Source: Owenia fusiformis (Eukaryota > Annelida > Polychaeta > Sabellida > Oweniidae). From it: a DNA stretch of 64,000 bases. The stretch spans positions 30,071,375 to 30,135,374 of the forward strand of contig CAIIXF020000005.1 in the NCBI GenBank assembly GCA_903813345.2, given 5' to 3'. Position 1 is the first letter of the stretch; each line of letters begins with the position of its first letter. The position numbers and the translations under genes are program-made. Below the pieces are notes generated by a model that was not told the origin of the DNA, searched no databases, and saw only the letters and a program-made list of their open reading frames with translations. This document shows, one piece after another, positions 38,701 to 53,100 of this stretch.

Positions 38701-39670
38701 AGGAAGTGTAGTAGAGAATTAAAGGATCCTGACCAACAGCCTGTTAAAGCTTCTCCTAATCTAATAATCCCTGATGAGGTTTAAAAACACACTGTTAATC
38801 GCTAGAAGATTGTTAAGATCTTGTAGATTGAATTCCTGACTTCAGGCTTTGAACAGTGAATTGAGCTGCAAAATAGTATTGCTTGGGATGGGCATACTAT
38901 GACTTCATTCCCATATTTTCAATTTTAAATCTAGAACAAAACCAAATGTTTTTTTAGGATTTTTGAGAGCTATTTTAGCATAGGTTGGTATCTTTATGGA
39001 TGGGATTAGGCTTTGTGGGAGAGTTGATATTGATCTGAGGATCTTGTGCTTTTATGATAGCTTTGATGCATTCTCTACTCACGAGGCTCATTTGACTTGT
39101 TTGAAAATGGTTTAATTATACTGCTTTCTATGGGAGTGATGCATAAAATGAAATGTGGGCAAAGGCTTGAACTGGTTAATGGCTGTCATACTTAAGATAA
39201 TCTATAGCCAATGTTGAGTTGATTTCATATTGTTCGAACAGTGAACAATTTTGGATCATTTTTTCAAAATGAGAATGTAATGTCTTAATTTTTTACAATC
39301 CCTAAATTATTTTTCCAATCAGTTTTTCAGTTTTGCATCGAAAAGCACGATACATTGTAGAATCATATGCAATAGACTACTCAATGCACATGCCCTTTGT
39401 TGACTCTATTGGAATCTATTGTTTACCTGCACTCAGAATGGAATATGAGACTGTTTGTTTAATAGGCTTTGTATTGGGATATGATGTACTATTGCATACT
39501 AACAAGTATGGGTCGAAATAAAGAATAAATTGACAATTTGATTTTTAATGATGGAACATGACAATGAGACGAGGATATACAGGGTGAACACTAAGAGGTG
39601 TCTCCATGGTCATTTTCTCATATGCTCAACTTTTGACTATTGACTATCTGTTACGCCATCATTCTTTTTT

Positions 39671-39780
39671 TATGTCGCTCCCACAAGTGGTGACACATTG
39701 TTATGGTCTTCAATTTTTTGTGGATGGTGTTTGGCAGTTGGTGTTCAGCATTCAGCATCTGTTACAAATAGCAGGTTGTT
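39671..39780 (+). repeat. Short Helitron-like repeat, copy 4 (3' truncated)
   Basis: TATGTCGCTCCCACAAGTGG and GTGGATGGTGTTTGGCAGTT match the family. The usual end hairpin is not recognisable after AGCAGGTTG. Confidence 0.6.
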
Positions 39781-40109
39781 TTCATCACGATGGCCAGCAT
39801 AATATTTGCAATCATGTCACTGGTTGAAACTTTCTACATCAATAACAAACTATATGCTGGACATGTTAAATGGGGTCTGTCACTTGATACATCACTCATA
39901 ATGGTATAATTTGAGCTTGTTGCAATTTCTGACCATCATTGTATGGTCCTTGTGATTCATATTCTCTTGTTTGTGTTTGCTCTTACTATTTAACTGTTCT
40001 AGTATGGGCTTTCCAATATTTCCATTTTCTTTATTTTGACCAGGATGTGTTGTTTTATTCAAAACTGAATTAATATGCTGAAATGATCAGTTGGTCCTGC
40101 ATAAAATTT

Positions 40110-40231
40110 ACACATTGTTTAACTTTTTTTGTGGACAGTGTTCGGTGTTTGGCATTTGTTTGGTAGTGTTGGTGGTCAATATTTGTAACAAATGGTAGGT
40201 TGTAACATTTTGCATGCTAATACCTTGTTTT
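40110..40231 (+). repeat. Short Helitron-like repeat, copy 5 (5' truncated)
   Basis: Matches from ACACATTGTTTAAC through GTGGACAGTGTTCGGTG to AACATTTTGCATGCTAATAC-CTTGTTT. The 5' hairpin is missing. It lies 330 bp after copy 4. Confidence 0.55.
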
Positions 40232-42840
40232 CACCATTCATATTGTTCTTCTGTATCTTGCTGATGATTCAGCTTTAAATCACTCTAATGGCACCCTTTA
40301 TGCTTTGTCATCACAATTATTGAGACTGAATATCTCGAAGGACTGGATTACAAGACTCGGTCATATACTCTTCTATGGGGGTATGAGAATGAGTAGCGTA
40401 TATAACCTTTGTATAAGACATATATATACTTCATTAGATCAATTAACATTCATCATTAAGCTGAATTAGGCTCTGAAAAGGAAAAAATTGTTTCTGACTT
40501 TTGAAACATGAGAATATCTAATTGGTTGCTTATCTATTAGAAATATGAGTTAGTCTCCCAGTCATATGCAGATATTGTGAAAATTTCCAGCTCACCCAAA
40601 ATTTCCTGAGGGAATAGTAATATAAATCCACTTACTCTATATATGATGTAATGCATATCAAAGTTGATTATTGGGAACATCTTCACATATTATATGCGTA
40701 ATAACATAACAATGGGTGAATTCTCATGAATTCTCTGAAATGGATGTTCAAACATTTGGGCTGTTGGAACCAAAGGTATCAATTGGTTTTGTAGTATCAT
40801 TAACCATGTGACCAAGTAGATTTACATGAGTTTGTGTTGATACTGTCTTGTCATTCAAATATTCAACTGGTTTTCCATTACCATGCATACGTATGGCATG
40901 TGTGTTTAGATTTGGATTATGCAACTCAAAATGAAATCAAAAAGATTAGTGAGGTTCTGCTTTTGACATGAAATTAGGCGAAATTTTGAGGAATTGATGA
41001 AGAATTCAGATTCTGAATTGTCAAAAATGCTAAAATCTGACACTTCATTTGATTTTTTGAGAGAAATCGAGTAAAGGTTTATGAATATTTCAAGCAGATG
41101 AATAATGTCCGAGTTGCATTAGGTTAAAGGGAGAAATGACATCTGGAGTACAGTCTCTCCAAACTTGATCAATACAATTATTCAATTATAGCCATCTTAC
41201 TTATAAATTATTTCGAGCTAATTAGTGCTTCAGAGCATACGGGATGTTAAATATCAATTGAAATGATATGCAGTTATTTCAGATAAGTTGTTCTGAAGGT
41301 TTTGTACTCAAAAATGAAATAAAAGAGAAATACTATTTTTCATATACATATTTGTACATAATATACGTGATATACATGTCATCTATCATCATTCCTACAC
41401 CAGACACTGTTGTCCTTTGGGAAATTCTGCCTTACAAATATAATAACCTAAAGGAGTTTGATATTTATGGTAGTAGAAAGCTAACACTAGATTTGTCGTT
41501 ATCTATTGTAAAGTTTACTAGGACATTTCACACCAGAAGTGAAAACTGGTTCCAGTGTTGAGCCAAGGGAAATCAGATTATCTTTTAAGTTGGAATTTGG
41601 TGCAAGGCTGGCAGATGGAACAGATCACACTTTTTTAACCATTGTTTTTCCAATCATTTCTCTACCAGTATGGGGACTTTTACTTATAGTTTTGTGAATA
41701 CAGGGTCTCTTATTCATAAAACGTTTACAGATTTAGCTTGGTACAATTTTTCATTTCATGGGCCATTGTTTTCCAACTGGTCACTGATTTATGTAGAGCT
41801 TAATTGTCGTAAAGGTCAGACTGTCTGTTAGGAATAAAGCTATGTGGGAAATCCTTTTCATTGAAAATGTGTGCAAGTTCAATTTGCTTGAGTTGAGGTT
41901 TTCTGATTTACAATGTAACATTGTGTGCCTGTAGAACAATTGTAGCATTCTTCAACTTCAGCCGCTTGAATATGTTTCTGAATTAGCCAATATAATTTCT
42001 GCTGAGCTGTACCTTGTATTTTGTTCTTGTTTCGTTACATGTCTCAATGTCCTCACCAGTATATTTAGCCAGCATAACACTAACAGTATTCGCAGGTTTA
42101 TTTTCAACTCAGTGCAACATTTCAATATCACTGTTTCTGAAACATCAAAAATGGGCAAACTGGTGAAAGGTGCAAGCAAGACCACTTCATTTATTGTTTC
42201 CCCCATAAAAATCACTTCTCCTGGAGGAGAAAATGGGATATTGAAGAGGCTCCTAATTGCGTCTCAAAATAGATGTCTTGTCTCTTTCATCATATTTTCG
42301 ATTCCTTTAATAGAACAAGCACTAACTATAAGATCATTGATTACTGTCACTTCTCGGTTTACTCATCCATGGATATTGATATATAGCCTGATCCTTCACT
42401 CCTTGACTCAGAGACATATGTCAACATAGCACGTTTCAGATGTTTTCTCAATGACAATTCCTGTCAAAATAGAATGATTAACTGTGCAATATCTTACTCA
42501 AGGTATATTTAATATTGTATTCTTGCGAATAACTCATTTTTAATTGTGGAATTTTGAGAATATTCTGCCAAGACCAGTTTTTTTTTCATTAATTTTCATG
42601 TTGGTTTTCTATATAGATCTAAAGACTATACTGTATCTAATTAGTGCTTGGCTAATTTTTATAAAAATTTATAGTCTTTTAATAAGTTTTCATTACTTAT
42701 TAATCAAATTTTGTAAATTCATCTTCAACTTCCAAGGCTTTAGGTTTGGACACCTTACAAAGATGTATTAATTGGAAATACTTGAAGAATTGGTCAAATA
42801 TTGTTATTAGACCAATATCAATTGCTTTTTATTACTTGTA

Positions 42841-43018
42841 TAGTAAAACCTGTCCTAAATGAACACCTCTCTAGTGAACACCTGTGTTAGGTGAACACCA
42901 ATTCAAGAAACATTTTACATGGACTCCTGTATGAAATTGTTTCTCTGTAGTGAACACCTACCTACAATGAACACTTTTTTGTGGCTTCATAGGTGTTCAC
43001 TGTATACAGGTTTTATTG
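42841..43018. mobile_element. TA-flanked MITE (CAGTAAAACYTG termini), copy 3
   Basis: The left tip is TA-TAGTAAAACCTG (first C changed) and the right tip CAGGTTTTATTGG-TA. The interior holds GAACACCTCTCTAGTGAACA and related words, the complement of those in copy 2. Confidence 0.72.
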
Positions 43019-43689
43019 GTAAATGCACTTTTTAGAATATGATAAATACTTAAAGTTTAACCTTACTCATCTTGCATGCTCTTAATGGTAAAACCAGGTA
43101 AAGTCCTTGATGAAATCTGAAGTAGATATCTAGCTTAACATCAAACTACGGGATTATGGCTTTATATTACTACCTTACGAGTTGAAGGAAATTGCAGGGA
43201 AATGGAGAAATTGTCCCCGCAACTTCCAGAATGGCCAACAATCACCTGCTTCCGTGTAATCCATTGATGTACAAGGGTAATTGCTATTTACGATAAAACA
43301 ATGGCTTCCTTTACACATTTCCTTAATAATATAAATGCCCGCAGTCTTAATAGATCCGATTGAATACATGAATATTGTGATGTTCTTGATAATCAGTGGT
43401 CAATTTGTAATCATAACTTCATATTTATCATTACCTGTATTTTCAGGTGTACGATTACCTTAATGAACTATTACAATGATCAAGTAAAAGTAATAAGAGA
43501 AGAGTGCTGAACATAACAACTGTTGGTTTGATATTATATTTATTACAGAATTAAATCAAAATAAAAGATGAACTATCTATGAAAACTTGAAATCATCTTT
43601 GTCGCCGGCGAGAATTTGGGATGTCCACTTTTGCCTCCCTTTCGACCTGTTTGGTAAACTGATCACAATAAGGTATTAGGAAGTCTTTG

Positions 43690-43806
43690 GCAAGTCTCCA
43701 ACTTTTTCGTAGTATTCAGCATTTGGTGGTTGGTGTTCAGAGATCAGTGTTTGGTGTCTGTAACAAATGACACGTGGTTACATTTTGTTTGTTAATGCCT
43801 TGTGTT
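43690..43806 (+). repeat. Short Helitron-like repeat, copy 6 (5' truncated)
   Basis: Matches from AAGTCTCCAACTTTTTCG to GTTAATGCCTTGTG. The 5' end is eroded. Confidence 0.5.
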
Positions 43807-46800
43807 ATCTTTGCTGTAGCCTTGATGTTTAAGAAAGAAAATAGTGAATAATAAGTTATGGCACTAAAAGGATTAATCAAGGAAATCATAGTGACAGCAA
43901 TAATGACAGTTTGAGAAATTATAAAAATACTGTTAGTGTGGTATTATTGACTCGAATTTCTCGGTGTATCATGAACATATTGACCAATAATCTTGTGGTA
44001 AATAGTCCAGCTAAGTAGTGGTGAAACCTTTATCGATTGGTGCTGCTACGTGTATTATGAAAGTGTCAACTTTCTAGGAGAACTCAATATTTCATGCGTG
44101 TTTATATTGTCTAGAAATGTGTTCAACATTATTTTTGCCTTGAGCTCCTGGTTGTAAAACTCTCAAAAATCATTATGAAGTTAAAAATATGTTTTCCATT
44201 AATTGATATATTTTTGAACGATTAAGGAATTTCAAACAACTCTGTCGTTTTTATAACTAGAATAACCAACCACTGCTTTTCTAAAATTTTCAACAAGAGG
44301 AACAAATCTAAAATCATTTGTTGACATTTCCTTTCTACTCCATATGAGCTATTCTCTGTGAATAACCCTGCGTGATGGAGAATTACTCTCAGAGCTTTAT
44401 CTGTACTTAAAAAGATTTCGCAACATGCCATCCTTCTTTGGCCTTTCTCTCGAAATCAGAATAATGTGTTTTGATTTCTTGGTGTTCTGTACCATTCATC
44501 ATATATACTTCACATCTGTTTACTGTATCGCTTGCTGACATTACATTTTTTTGCTCTTTTTTTACATTTGAAATTAAGAGTATTGTGCCATTTATTCATG
44601 GGCGTGTCTGTGTTTATAGGCTCTCAAACATGGAATTAATTCATTATTTCAAAGAGCCCTAATTAGAAAATTGCTTTTTGTTCTGGTTTGATAATCTACT
44701 CTCCCACCAGTATGTTGTGCAGAGATCAAGAGAGCATGCGTGTGGTATACTAGAACCACTTTTTCGAAATATTCCATTCATTAGTATAACCTCAAATAAC
44801 ATGATAGGTTTCATTTGACTATTTTTACCCTCTTCAAATCACTGTATCATTTCATCATATTTCTTCATAAAGCCTTATGAATGACTTAATTTTCATGAAT
44901 TTGTGTATAATTTGTGTCTATGTCATGCCTGAATACTTTGTCATGTTAATTCGTCTTTGAATCATATGATATTTGATACTTTAGATCTGACTTCTATTAA
45001 AGGTACTATCTGAAATGGGAATGAATATGAAAGTGATACAATACACAAGTATAACACCTGTGTTCCATAATAAATCAGACTAGTTACCACTAATAGATAG
45101 TTGTTACATGTCATTGCTCTCTGGCCATTATATTATTGGGTATATTAATCCTTAAATCATAAAATAAAATTGACTTCAGCTCAGGGACTACATTAACATT
45201 TCAATCTTTCGGAAAATTTAGTTTATTAAATTTCAGATTCATTCCCTTCCTCCCCTTAAAAATACAGTTGAACATTTAGTTATTTTTCAAATCATAATTT
45301 TTTCAAAAATCCAAGTTTACAAAACTTAATACATTTTTACTCCCTTTCCAATTCTTATTAATTGATTATGATTGACAGTACTTGAAGAATTAACCTGCTC
45401 CCTATTTTTATGTCTGTTTTTTTACAAAATAATGCTATTAGAGTAATATCATGAACATGGATGAATATTTACTGGTATGCTGCCATAGTGCTAAGGACTC
45501 AAATAAAGTGAATCTTAATTTTAAATTCTCATCAATAACTCTGATGTCACCTCATTTTGTCAGTTCATTATCTCTATGCATTCTCACCTTTTGACATCAA
45601 ATTCCTTTGATGTCATATTTGGTCGTAAAATACACTTAATATATTTCAGGGATTAAAGGTTTCATACGATTTTTATATAGTACAAGTAATTTAGTTGTAT
45701 TTGCACCATTTATTAACTGGCTTTTGTTTCACTTTGATTGCTGTTGTTTGTCATGGTATTTGGTTGTGTTGAGCTGTGTCGTGCCATTGATGTGTGATAT
45801 AATGCTATAATGTGTAGTGTCAGGTAGGGAAAATCAATTTACTAATGGGACAACTCTAAGACTGATTATATTGAAATGGATATTTTAAGTTGTTTTGCTT
45901 TGTTCATCAAATACTCGATTCTCTCTATGATTCGTCTTTCTGGAAAATCTGTAGAATTATAAAAATGTACTTCATATATTTCATGTGGAGAATTGATGTG
46001 GAGATTCACTTGAAAATGTCATTGAATGTAGTTCATATATAGTAAGCATACTAGAACAAATACTGTCAGTAAATATGACAGTTGATGCAATGCTTATGTC
46101 ATACAAGCTGTGTTTGTTTTCAAAACAAGCTTGCCAAGTTGAAATTAACAGTTATAAATACTGCTATTGTTGTAATGTTAAACCATTCTTGGGGAAAATA
46201 CTAGAGAACCCATCATGATTAACCATGTTATCTCATTTGCTCTTGAGTCTTGAGTTATCTGTTTGAAGTCTTGAGTTATTTGAGTTATTCTGTTGCTATT
46301 TGAGAAACAGAAAAAGAGTAAATATTAGAGTGCAGTAAAACCATTTAGAGAAGAATTATTTTTGTGAAGATACAAATGAAACCATATACAGAACTGATAC
46401 GACACTTTTTGGTAAGATACCAGATTAGCAATATACGAGAGAATAAGTACCAATAGAATAATTTTGGAGACAAGTACCAGTGTTCGGTGAATTCATCATC
46501 TGGACTGAGGTATTAGTGTATTTAAGTCATCGTCGTCTTTTCTACAAGAAAAGTTAGCCCGATCTGATTTCCCTTATGACCCTTATGAATAACCCTTGCT
46601 GTCTGACAATTGTTTCCCGAACTGAAATTCATTTATAATAGTCTATAAGCTTTGTAAGTCGAATTATCAGGGGACAGGCTGACAAATGTAGCATGCAAAA
46701 GAATGGGGAATAATGTAAAGATAATACGAATGAAGGACTTCATAATTGAAGCCTGGGAATTGTATGAGTGTTCCTATTGTAACCTTAAGTTTGATGATCG

Positions 46801-49800
46801 TCTGATGATTCTATTTAGAACTAAAAAGTCATTTTTCTATCACCTCACATAAGAAGTAGAGTCATATTCAAGATCAAGTTTAAGGAGGGATATGTATCTT
46901 AATCCATCTTGTATTTTTCTTTTTTTTTTTTTGATATACAGTCATTTTGTATAATGAAATATATAAGACACATAAACCATCATTATATTTCTTTGACTGG
47001 AAGAATGTACTGGTAGCATGGTATGAGTGAGACATAGCTACAGCATCTGAAACAGTAAGCTATGCCCTAGTAGATGTGTTATAATTTTCATTTTGTCAAC
47101 TGACTACTAGTATTTACCTACCAGAGGAACTTATTTGCTGAAATTTATCAACCTAAAAAGGTTTATATTACAGCATTTTATAGGGTACATCATCTCTTTC
47201 TTGCTTTTTTACAGGCAGAAACTAAGTTAATTACAGGCAAACAATGGTACATGACTTATTTTGTATCATGAAATAAATCGATTCATGATCTCATATTTTA
47301 GAATGAAAATATCAAAAGATCGGTTTGAAAAATGTTGTTAATCCTGTATCAGTTTTATGATATGCGTCATGACTAACCTAGAAGTTATTTTCAAAGCATA
47401 TCATTGTGTCTTTGAATACATGTTATCCCAAAATGACAGCTTTTGAGGTTACAGTGAAAATATCAGTAAAACAAAGCAAATTGAATCAAAGTTTTGTATT
47501 TTGAAGTCCTTGAACTTTTGGAATAACCCTTGTAGGTACAGAATTGATCGAATTAGTAATAATCAATGAATAGTTCATTCATAAAGGAATGCAAAGTTTT
47601 AATCAAGACACCTACAATAGTTTCCATTTGTGAAAACATTCTTCTATTGAGGACAAAGGCTTATTAAAAAGTTTAATGTTATAATGAAGTTATTGAATTT
47701 AGTCTTGGATATTGTTATAACTAAGTTAAATCGATGCATATGATGTATTAAAATATCGTAATCATTGTGTTTAATCGCATATTGATTACTTCTTTGGTAT
47801 TGGACGCAATAACCTGGATATAAAGATTACCAGGATATTGAGATCATTGAGCCCTTTCTTTCTTAAATTTTGAAAAGTGCAGTCAATTTCCAAGCAATTT
47901 TGGATAATTTGTGAGAAAAGAATATTATTACTAGACTGTATCCATGGTCCTTTTCTTCTCTAATTTTTTTTATGGAAAACTCACTTTATGTTACATAATC
48001 AGTCCAGGCAAAACTTGAAAATATCAACCCAGATCTCCGTTCATTATAGCTTATTTATGGTTTCATTTATGATGTCATATTTCATACTTTATCCTCTTTC
48101 TTTTCATCCAAGTACAGTTCTAAAGGGAGTTTAACTCAGTAGTTGGGTTCATTGAATAAAATATTGAATAATTTCATTAAGAAAAATAATCTAGTGTTAT
48201 ACATGCGATAATTGGACCTGTTTATTTTCATGAGAGTCTCGATCATACTGAAATGTGACATTTATAGGTGCCTGTATCAATGGAGAGCCAGTTATAGTAA
48301 CATTGGTTTGATATAATCATTGTAAATATGTATCAACTGTATCTACATAAATAGATATTCTGGTTCAATATTTGAAATATCTGTATCAGTCAATGCTAGT
48401 CTTTGTCATTGGCAAATAATGAAATTATGTAATACATTAAACATTAAAGCGTGCCTTTTTCCTCCTGTTAATGTCAAGAAATACTTGTAGGGCAATGAAT
48501 GATTGAGAGTGAAACACTGTAACGTTCCTATCATCCTCATTTCAATGGTTTAGGAGAAAGAACTGAATGACTTTGCTACTATAGGCCATCTGGTTTCTTT
48601 TCATAAAATTCATACATTGATTATTAAGTGATACGATAAGAAAATCATATGTGTTATCCTCAGAATTTTTGGAAATACTGAATGAGCGTGAGCAACATGG
48701 TATTTGAAACATGGGTAGAAGTGGTCAATAGATGGATGTGATGTTACCATGGTAAACTTAAACAATATTGTCTTCTGTTTCAACCTGCTCATCATCTCCG
48801 CTGATATTATCTACTGAAGCTTCATTTGCAAGCACTTGTACAGATAAGTAGTTAATTGAATACTTTTCAGAACCCGAGTCTGTGGTTTACTTAGATAGAG
48901 GCTTAAAGTCTCCAGTCTCATAGTAAATTTTGTAAGAATGGGCCATTATGACACATAGGAAATTGAATACTATGACAGTATGAAATCCATGGAATTATAC
49001 GTACTTGAAAAGTATGCATACTTATAGAATTATAGGGTGATGCAAGAATAAGCAATATGAATTATTCAGATATATTTTTCTGAATATGGAATTTAAGTCG
49101 TTGAATTTTTGTATCGCCCTGTATTAAAAATGATTGCGGATTTTACTTGATTCACTATATTTTTTCACCTGTACTCACTTGAACCTGCAATCGAATTCAG
49201 TTCAAGGATGTCAGATTCATTAGTAAATACTCAGTTTACAAGAAGCTTTCTCGAATTTTTCTGCAATGATTTTACCCCGAAGCAGTGATCAACGTAGCCA
49301 TATCTAGTTTTCATAGTGTTGTTCAAGGTAATTTTTAAATAATTATGATATTGTAATCTATACCAGAAGAATACTCCAGGCACTTGTCGTCATAAAGTAA
49401 TCTACCTGTAAAATATCATACGGAAGTGTTTTTAAGGTGAATTTAAAGGCAGAATCAGATCTATGGGGGTGACAAAATTACAAGCAACATGTACAATTGA
49501 CCTACCAATCTATTCCTTACAATCTCAAATACAAAATCTCCCAAAAGATCTTCGATATATTATAAATCGGTGAAGTTATAATGGATTCAAAGTGCAAAAA
49601 TGGGTGAAAAAATGTTCTAAATTATTATTCTCCCAAATAATAAGAATGATAACCATTCTTATAGAAAAATAATACATTATTGTAAAAATCTTTGTTTTCC
49701 TGAAATAAAATGTGTACTTTAGTTGTTTTTTTTAGAAAATAGACATGAAAAGGAATGACACAAGCCAGATATATTCTAAAATTGAAACAATTTTTTGTTT

Positions 49801-50952
49801 GGCTGCTCGCTATATCTGATTCTCTCTTTAAGACAGAAAAAGTAAATTCGTAATAATTCCAGGACCAGGTATGATGTTCATTAGTATAAGATACTTGAAA
49901 ATCAGACATTTCCTTAATTTGAGAGACTAATTCAAAGAGTTTAACCAGAACAAGGTTTATCTTTTGGTGATCCGCATTTGTTTCAACTGTTCTGAAGTTT
50001 CAGAAAATAAAACATTTTCTGAAATCTTGTTTTCACTTTCTGAAAACAGCATGACCGAGTGATGTTTTTATTTGGCATGCATATATGTCATGTTTGTGTA
50101 TTTATTGTTCCCAAGTCTCCCATGTGATAGGGAACAAGGTTGGTAGGAAATTAAGCTAGAATTTATGATGTGTCTAAAACTGGTGTCGATAATTGGCTAG
50201 ATCCTAGAATAGTAACTGCCGTTACACTATATAACTCTCACTGAGCAGCATTTCAGATTAAAATTAAAACGATGTCAGGGGAAAATAGAAATGTTGCTAA
50301 TCTTAAAGTAGAACGAAACCAAAAATTCTAATGTTTTGAGGAAAATAAGACTGAATAATATACATATACATGACTACTAAAATACTTTATTTGGGATAAG
50401 GGTGTTATATTGTTGGTAAAGAATCATGCGAGCATACTGCCTTGCTTTGCTTTTTTAGATGGTCTTAAATTTTTGCTGTATTTTCCAGTGTTGTTCATAT
50501 ACTCCTCGCCTTATAGATAAAGTCACAATTAACTGTGAATTTAGAAAATTGAAAGGAATCCATTGGATTTATTGCAGTGTTCTAATGTTTTTTCCCAGCA
50601 TGTTACAGAACATCAATGTAAGACAACTAACTCTCGGTTGCGTATCTCGAATATAGTAAAATTTTATTGCATTGTTTTTCAGGGAAGTGCCTATCGGGTG
50701 ATGTTATGAGCAATAAATCAAAAAATAATTGTCAACCTGTACTTTGTAGAATGATTATGTGACGATGATGTGACGATGATACTAAAATAGGAAATGTTGA
50801 TGACGATATTATACATGACCCATCACATCATTCATGACTCACCACATGAACTTTTGTAACACTGCCCTTTAGAGTAATAATGAAAACTTGCAACAAAAAA
50901 TGTCCTAAGCTCATAAGATTGTTCTTTATGTTTGTATTTTATGTATTTGCAG

Positions 50953-51010
50953 GAAATGAAAGTAAATTGGGCCACATCACCCGGAAATGCACCAAAACAA
51001 GATACAAGTA
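50953..51010 (+). CDS. TIA1: TIA1/TIAR-like gene, exon for the RRM1-RRM2 linker
   Basis: The acceptor is tatttgcAG and the donor GTAAGT. The exon reads E-M-K-V-N-W-A-T-S-P-G-N-A-P-K-Q-D-T-S plus one base. In TIA1/TIAR proteins the conserved (E)VKVNWAT segment is the last strand of RRM1, followed by a short linker into RRM2. These proteins bind U-rich RNA in nucleus and cytoplasm, influence splice-site choice and nucleate stress granules. The exon begins in phase 0 and ends after codon position 1. The next acceptor supplies the remaining two bases (Lys), which gives the linker DTSKHFH. The match to the family is by eye but long and specific. Coordinates are secure to the base if the obvious GT-AG sites are used. 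Confidence 0.93.
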
Positions 51011-53100
51011 GTAAGTAGTGCTTTTTTTCTAAAAGTAGGCAGTTTGCAACATCTTTTCACCCTGTTTGCACATCGATATTACATCAATGTGCATAGTTCA
51101 GGTTAAATAAAAAATAGAGAGAATATTATATCTCATTTACTTTTATTTATATCTATCAGGCGGCAATAAAACGCCACCTTAATAAAAAAAATTGTTTCAA
51201 CGTAAGGCCACAATAACAGTGTGTTACTGGACAGCATTTCTACTGATATGCAATGGGAACTTAGAAAGACAGTAGAAGTATCGATATACAAAATATGGGT
51301 TGTAAGATAGGTCATTTTTTTGAACAATCAGATTGAAATGAGACAAATATGTAAATAATTAATAATGACTTTTAAAAAATGATATAATCGAACAATTCAT
51401 ATACAAATCATAAACAGTCACGATGCATTACCATCAACAATGTATGGCATAGAACAATAAACACAGGTGGACATATTATGCATCGATTCCACGATTACTC
51501 ATTGATTGGTTGGCTCTTTGTTGATACATACTCCTTACTGAGATATTTACACATACACTACTTGCTACATTACTTTGTGCAAGCCAACTAACCAAACACA
51601 TTAACAAATTAAGCACTTAATGGAAACTTCACCCTAAAAAGGTAAAATGACTAGTTACCTTTAAATTATCTCAAAGTATTTTTGAAAAATTTAGCTCTTA
51701 TTTTGGCAAAGTTTTGCAAGATTTTTGATTTCTTTTTGTTTTATATTTAATCTTGATCACCAAGTTTTATTTTGTGGGTGAAATCCCAAATAGGTTACCA
51801 TGTTACCAAAACTATTTCCATAACAATATGTATTTGTTGTACATTATGTGCAATGTTGACGAGAATCACTGATGGTAAAAGATATAAAATGGGAACTGAA
51901 ACTAATACTTTAATACTCCATCAATATTTAGAGCTTTTATGCATTGTTTGATCTTGTTACCTCTGCGGTATCTCTCGTTCTATATCTGTCTGATCGTGTA
52001 CTGACTACCAATTTGGCCTGCTCATTCAATTGCTGAGTTCTCCCCGTGAAACAATATGAGAAAATTAAATCCGGAATCGAATGAAAGGAATTCAACAATT
52101 GTTCAAGCAGCATAAATGCGATGTTATCAGATCCTTTTGAAAGCATTGTCGGTTCATGGTATTTCAAACAATAGATTCACGTAACTAGATGTAATTATGC
52201 AAAACCTTCAGAATGGAAGTCTCCATTGAAGAGTCCAACATTAACAATGGACTTATATTCCGTGACACCATAACCCCAGTGTCAAAGACACCAAGATGGC
52301 TTTATGGCAGACGTAGACCTCTAAAAATCTAGAAAATTCTGATTTTCTTTTGAAAAATTGGAAGAAGTTCACCATGTTTTAATATTTCTGTACAATTTGA
52401 AAAATAAGGAAGGTAGTAACACAGTTGCTCTATCAGTTAAATTTCATTTACGTTTTACTAAAAAAAATATAAAGAAAAAAATTGAAATTGTTTGCAAGAG
52501 TTGAGTATGATTGTAATCATTGATTGCGTGAGTATGATCTGTCAATATGAAAGTGTGATGTCTAATGTTTCACATATCTGCTCCTTTTGATAGAGGTCCT
52601 CAACAGCTAAACCAATAGTAAAAGTTTTAACACTAATGGGTCAACTATGCAGCCATTGAACAATGTTCCTTAACCTACTACAGAGAACAAATGCGAGAAA
52701 CTGACACCATTCAGATGTTAAGAAAATCGATGTTTTTGATTATTTGTTTTCAATAAATGTACTAAACATCACAATAAAGTACATAGAAAAGAAAAAATGT
52801 TGTCGAACAACCCAACATGCTTGAGGAAAATCTCTTAGTTTGATCTCTACTTAGTAATCTGATCGAGTCATTTAGGGAAACCTAACATCTAGCATTTACA
52901 AATGAATAGTAATATGTTTTGTCATTAAATCGGAAATCCTGAATGAAAAATTAGCATCGTCACCTATTGTGTACTATATATATCTTTATGATAAAGCCAT
53001 TAATGATGTCTAAAAATGCAGATACCACATAGAGATTATTTCAGAATGTGCATAACAGTCCCTATTATGATGTAATGAAACATTTTCTTGTTATTTTCAG
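51011..53100 (+). other. TIA1-like intron (2.1 kb)
   Basis: GTAAGT...ttcAG intron between the linker exon and the first RRM2 exon. It is AT-rich, and I see no repeat family or further exon in it. Confidence 0.85.

Larger units (their letters stand above)
33235..50952 (+). other. TIA1-like intron (17.7 kb)
   Basis: The intron runs from the GTAAGA donor to the tttgcAG acceptor. It contains the 46-bp tandem array at 34.79-35.18 kb, two TA-flanked MITEs (35.56 and 42.84 kb) and three short Helitron-like copies (39.67, 40.11 and 43.69 kb). The rest (33.24-34.79, 35.18-35.56, 35.74-39.67, 40.23-42.84, 43.02-43.69 and 43.81-50.95 kb) is AT-rich DNA in which I recognise no exon or repeat family. I looked for RRM1 motifs (YVGNL, DPYCFVEF) and found none. 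Confidence 0.7.

Noticed and set aside
41825-41850. TATGTGGGAAATCC as the YVGN motif of a missing RRM1 exon
   Set aside because: The frame stops within a few codons and the surrounding residues do not match RRM1.
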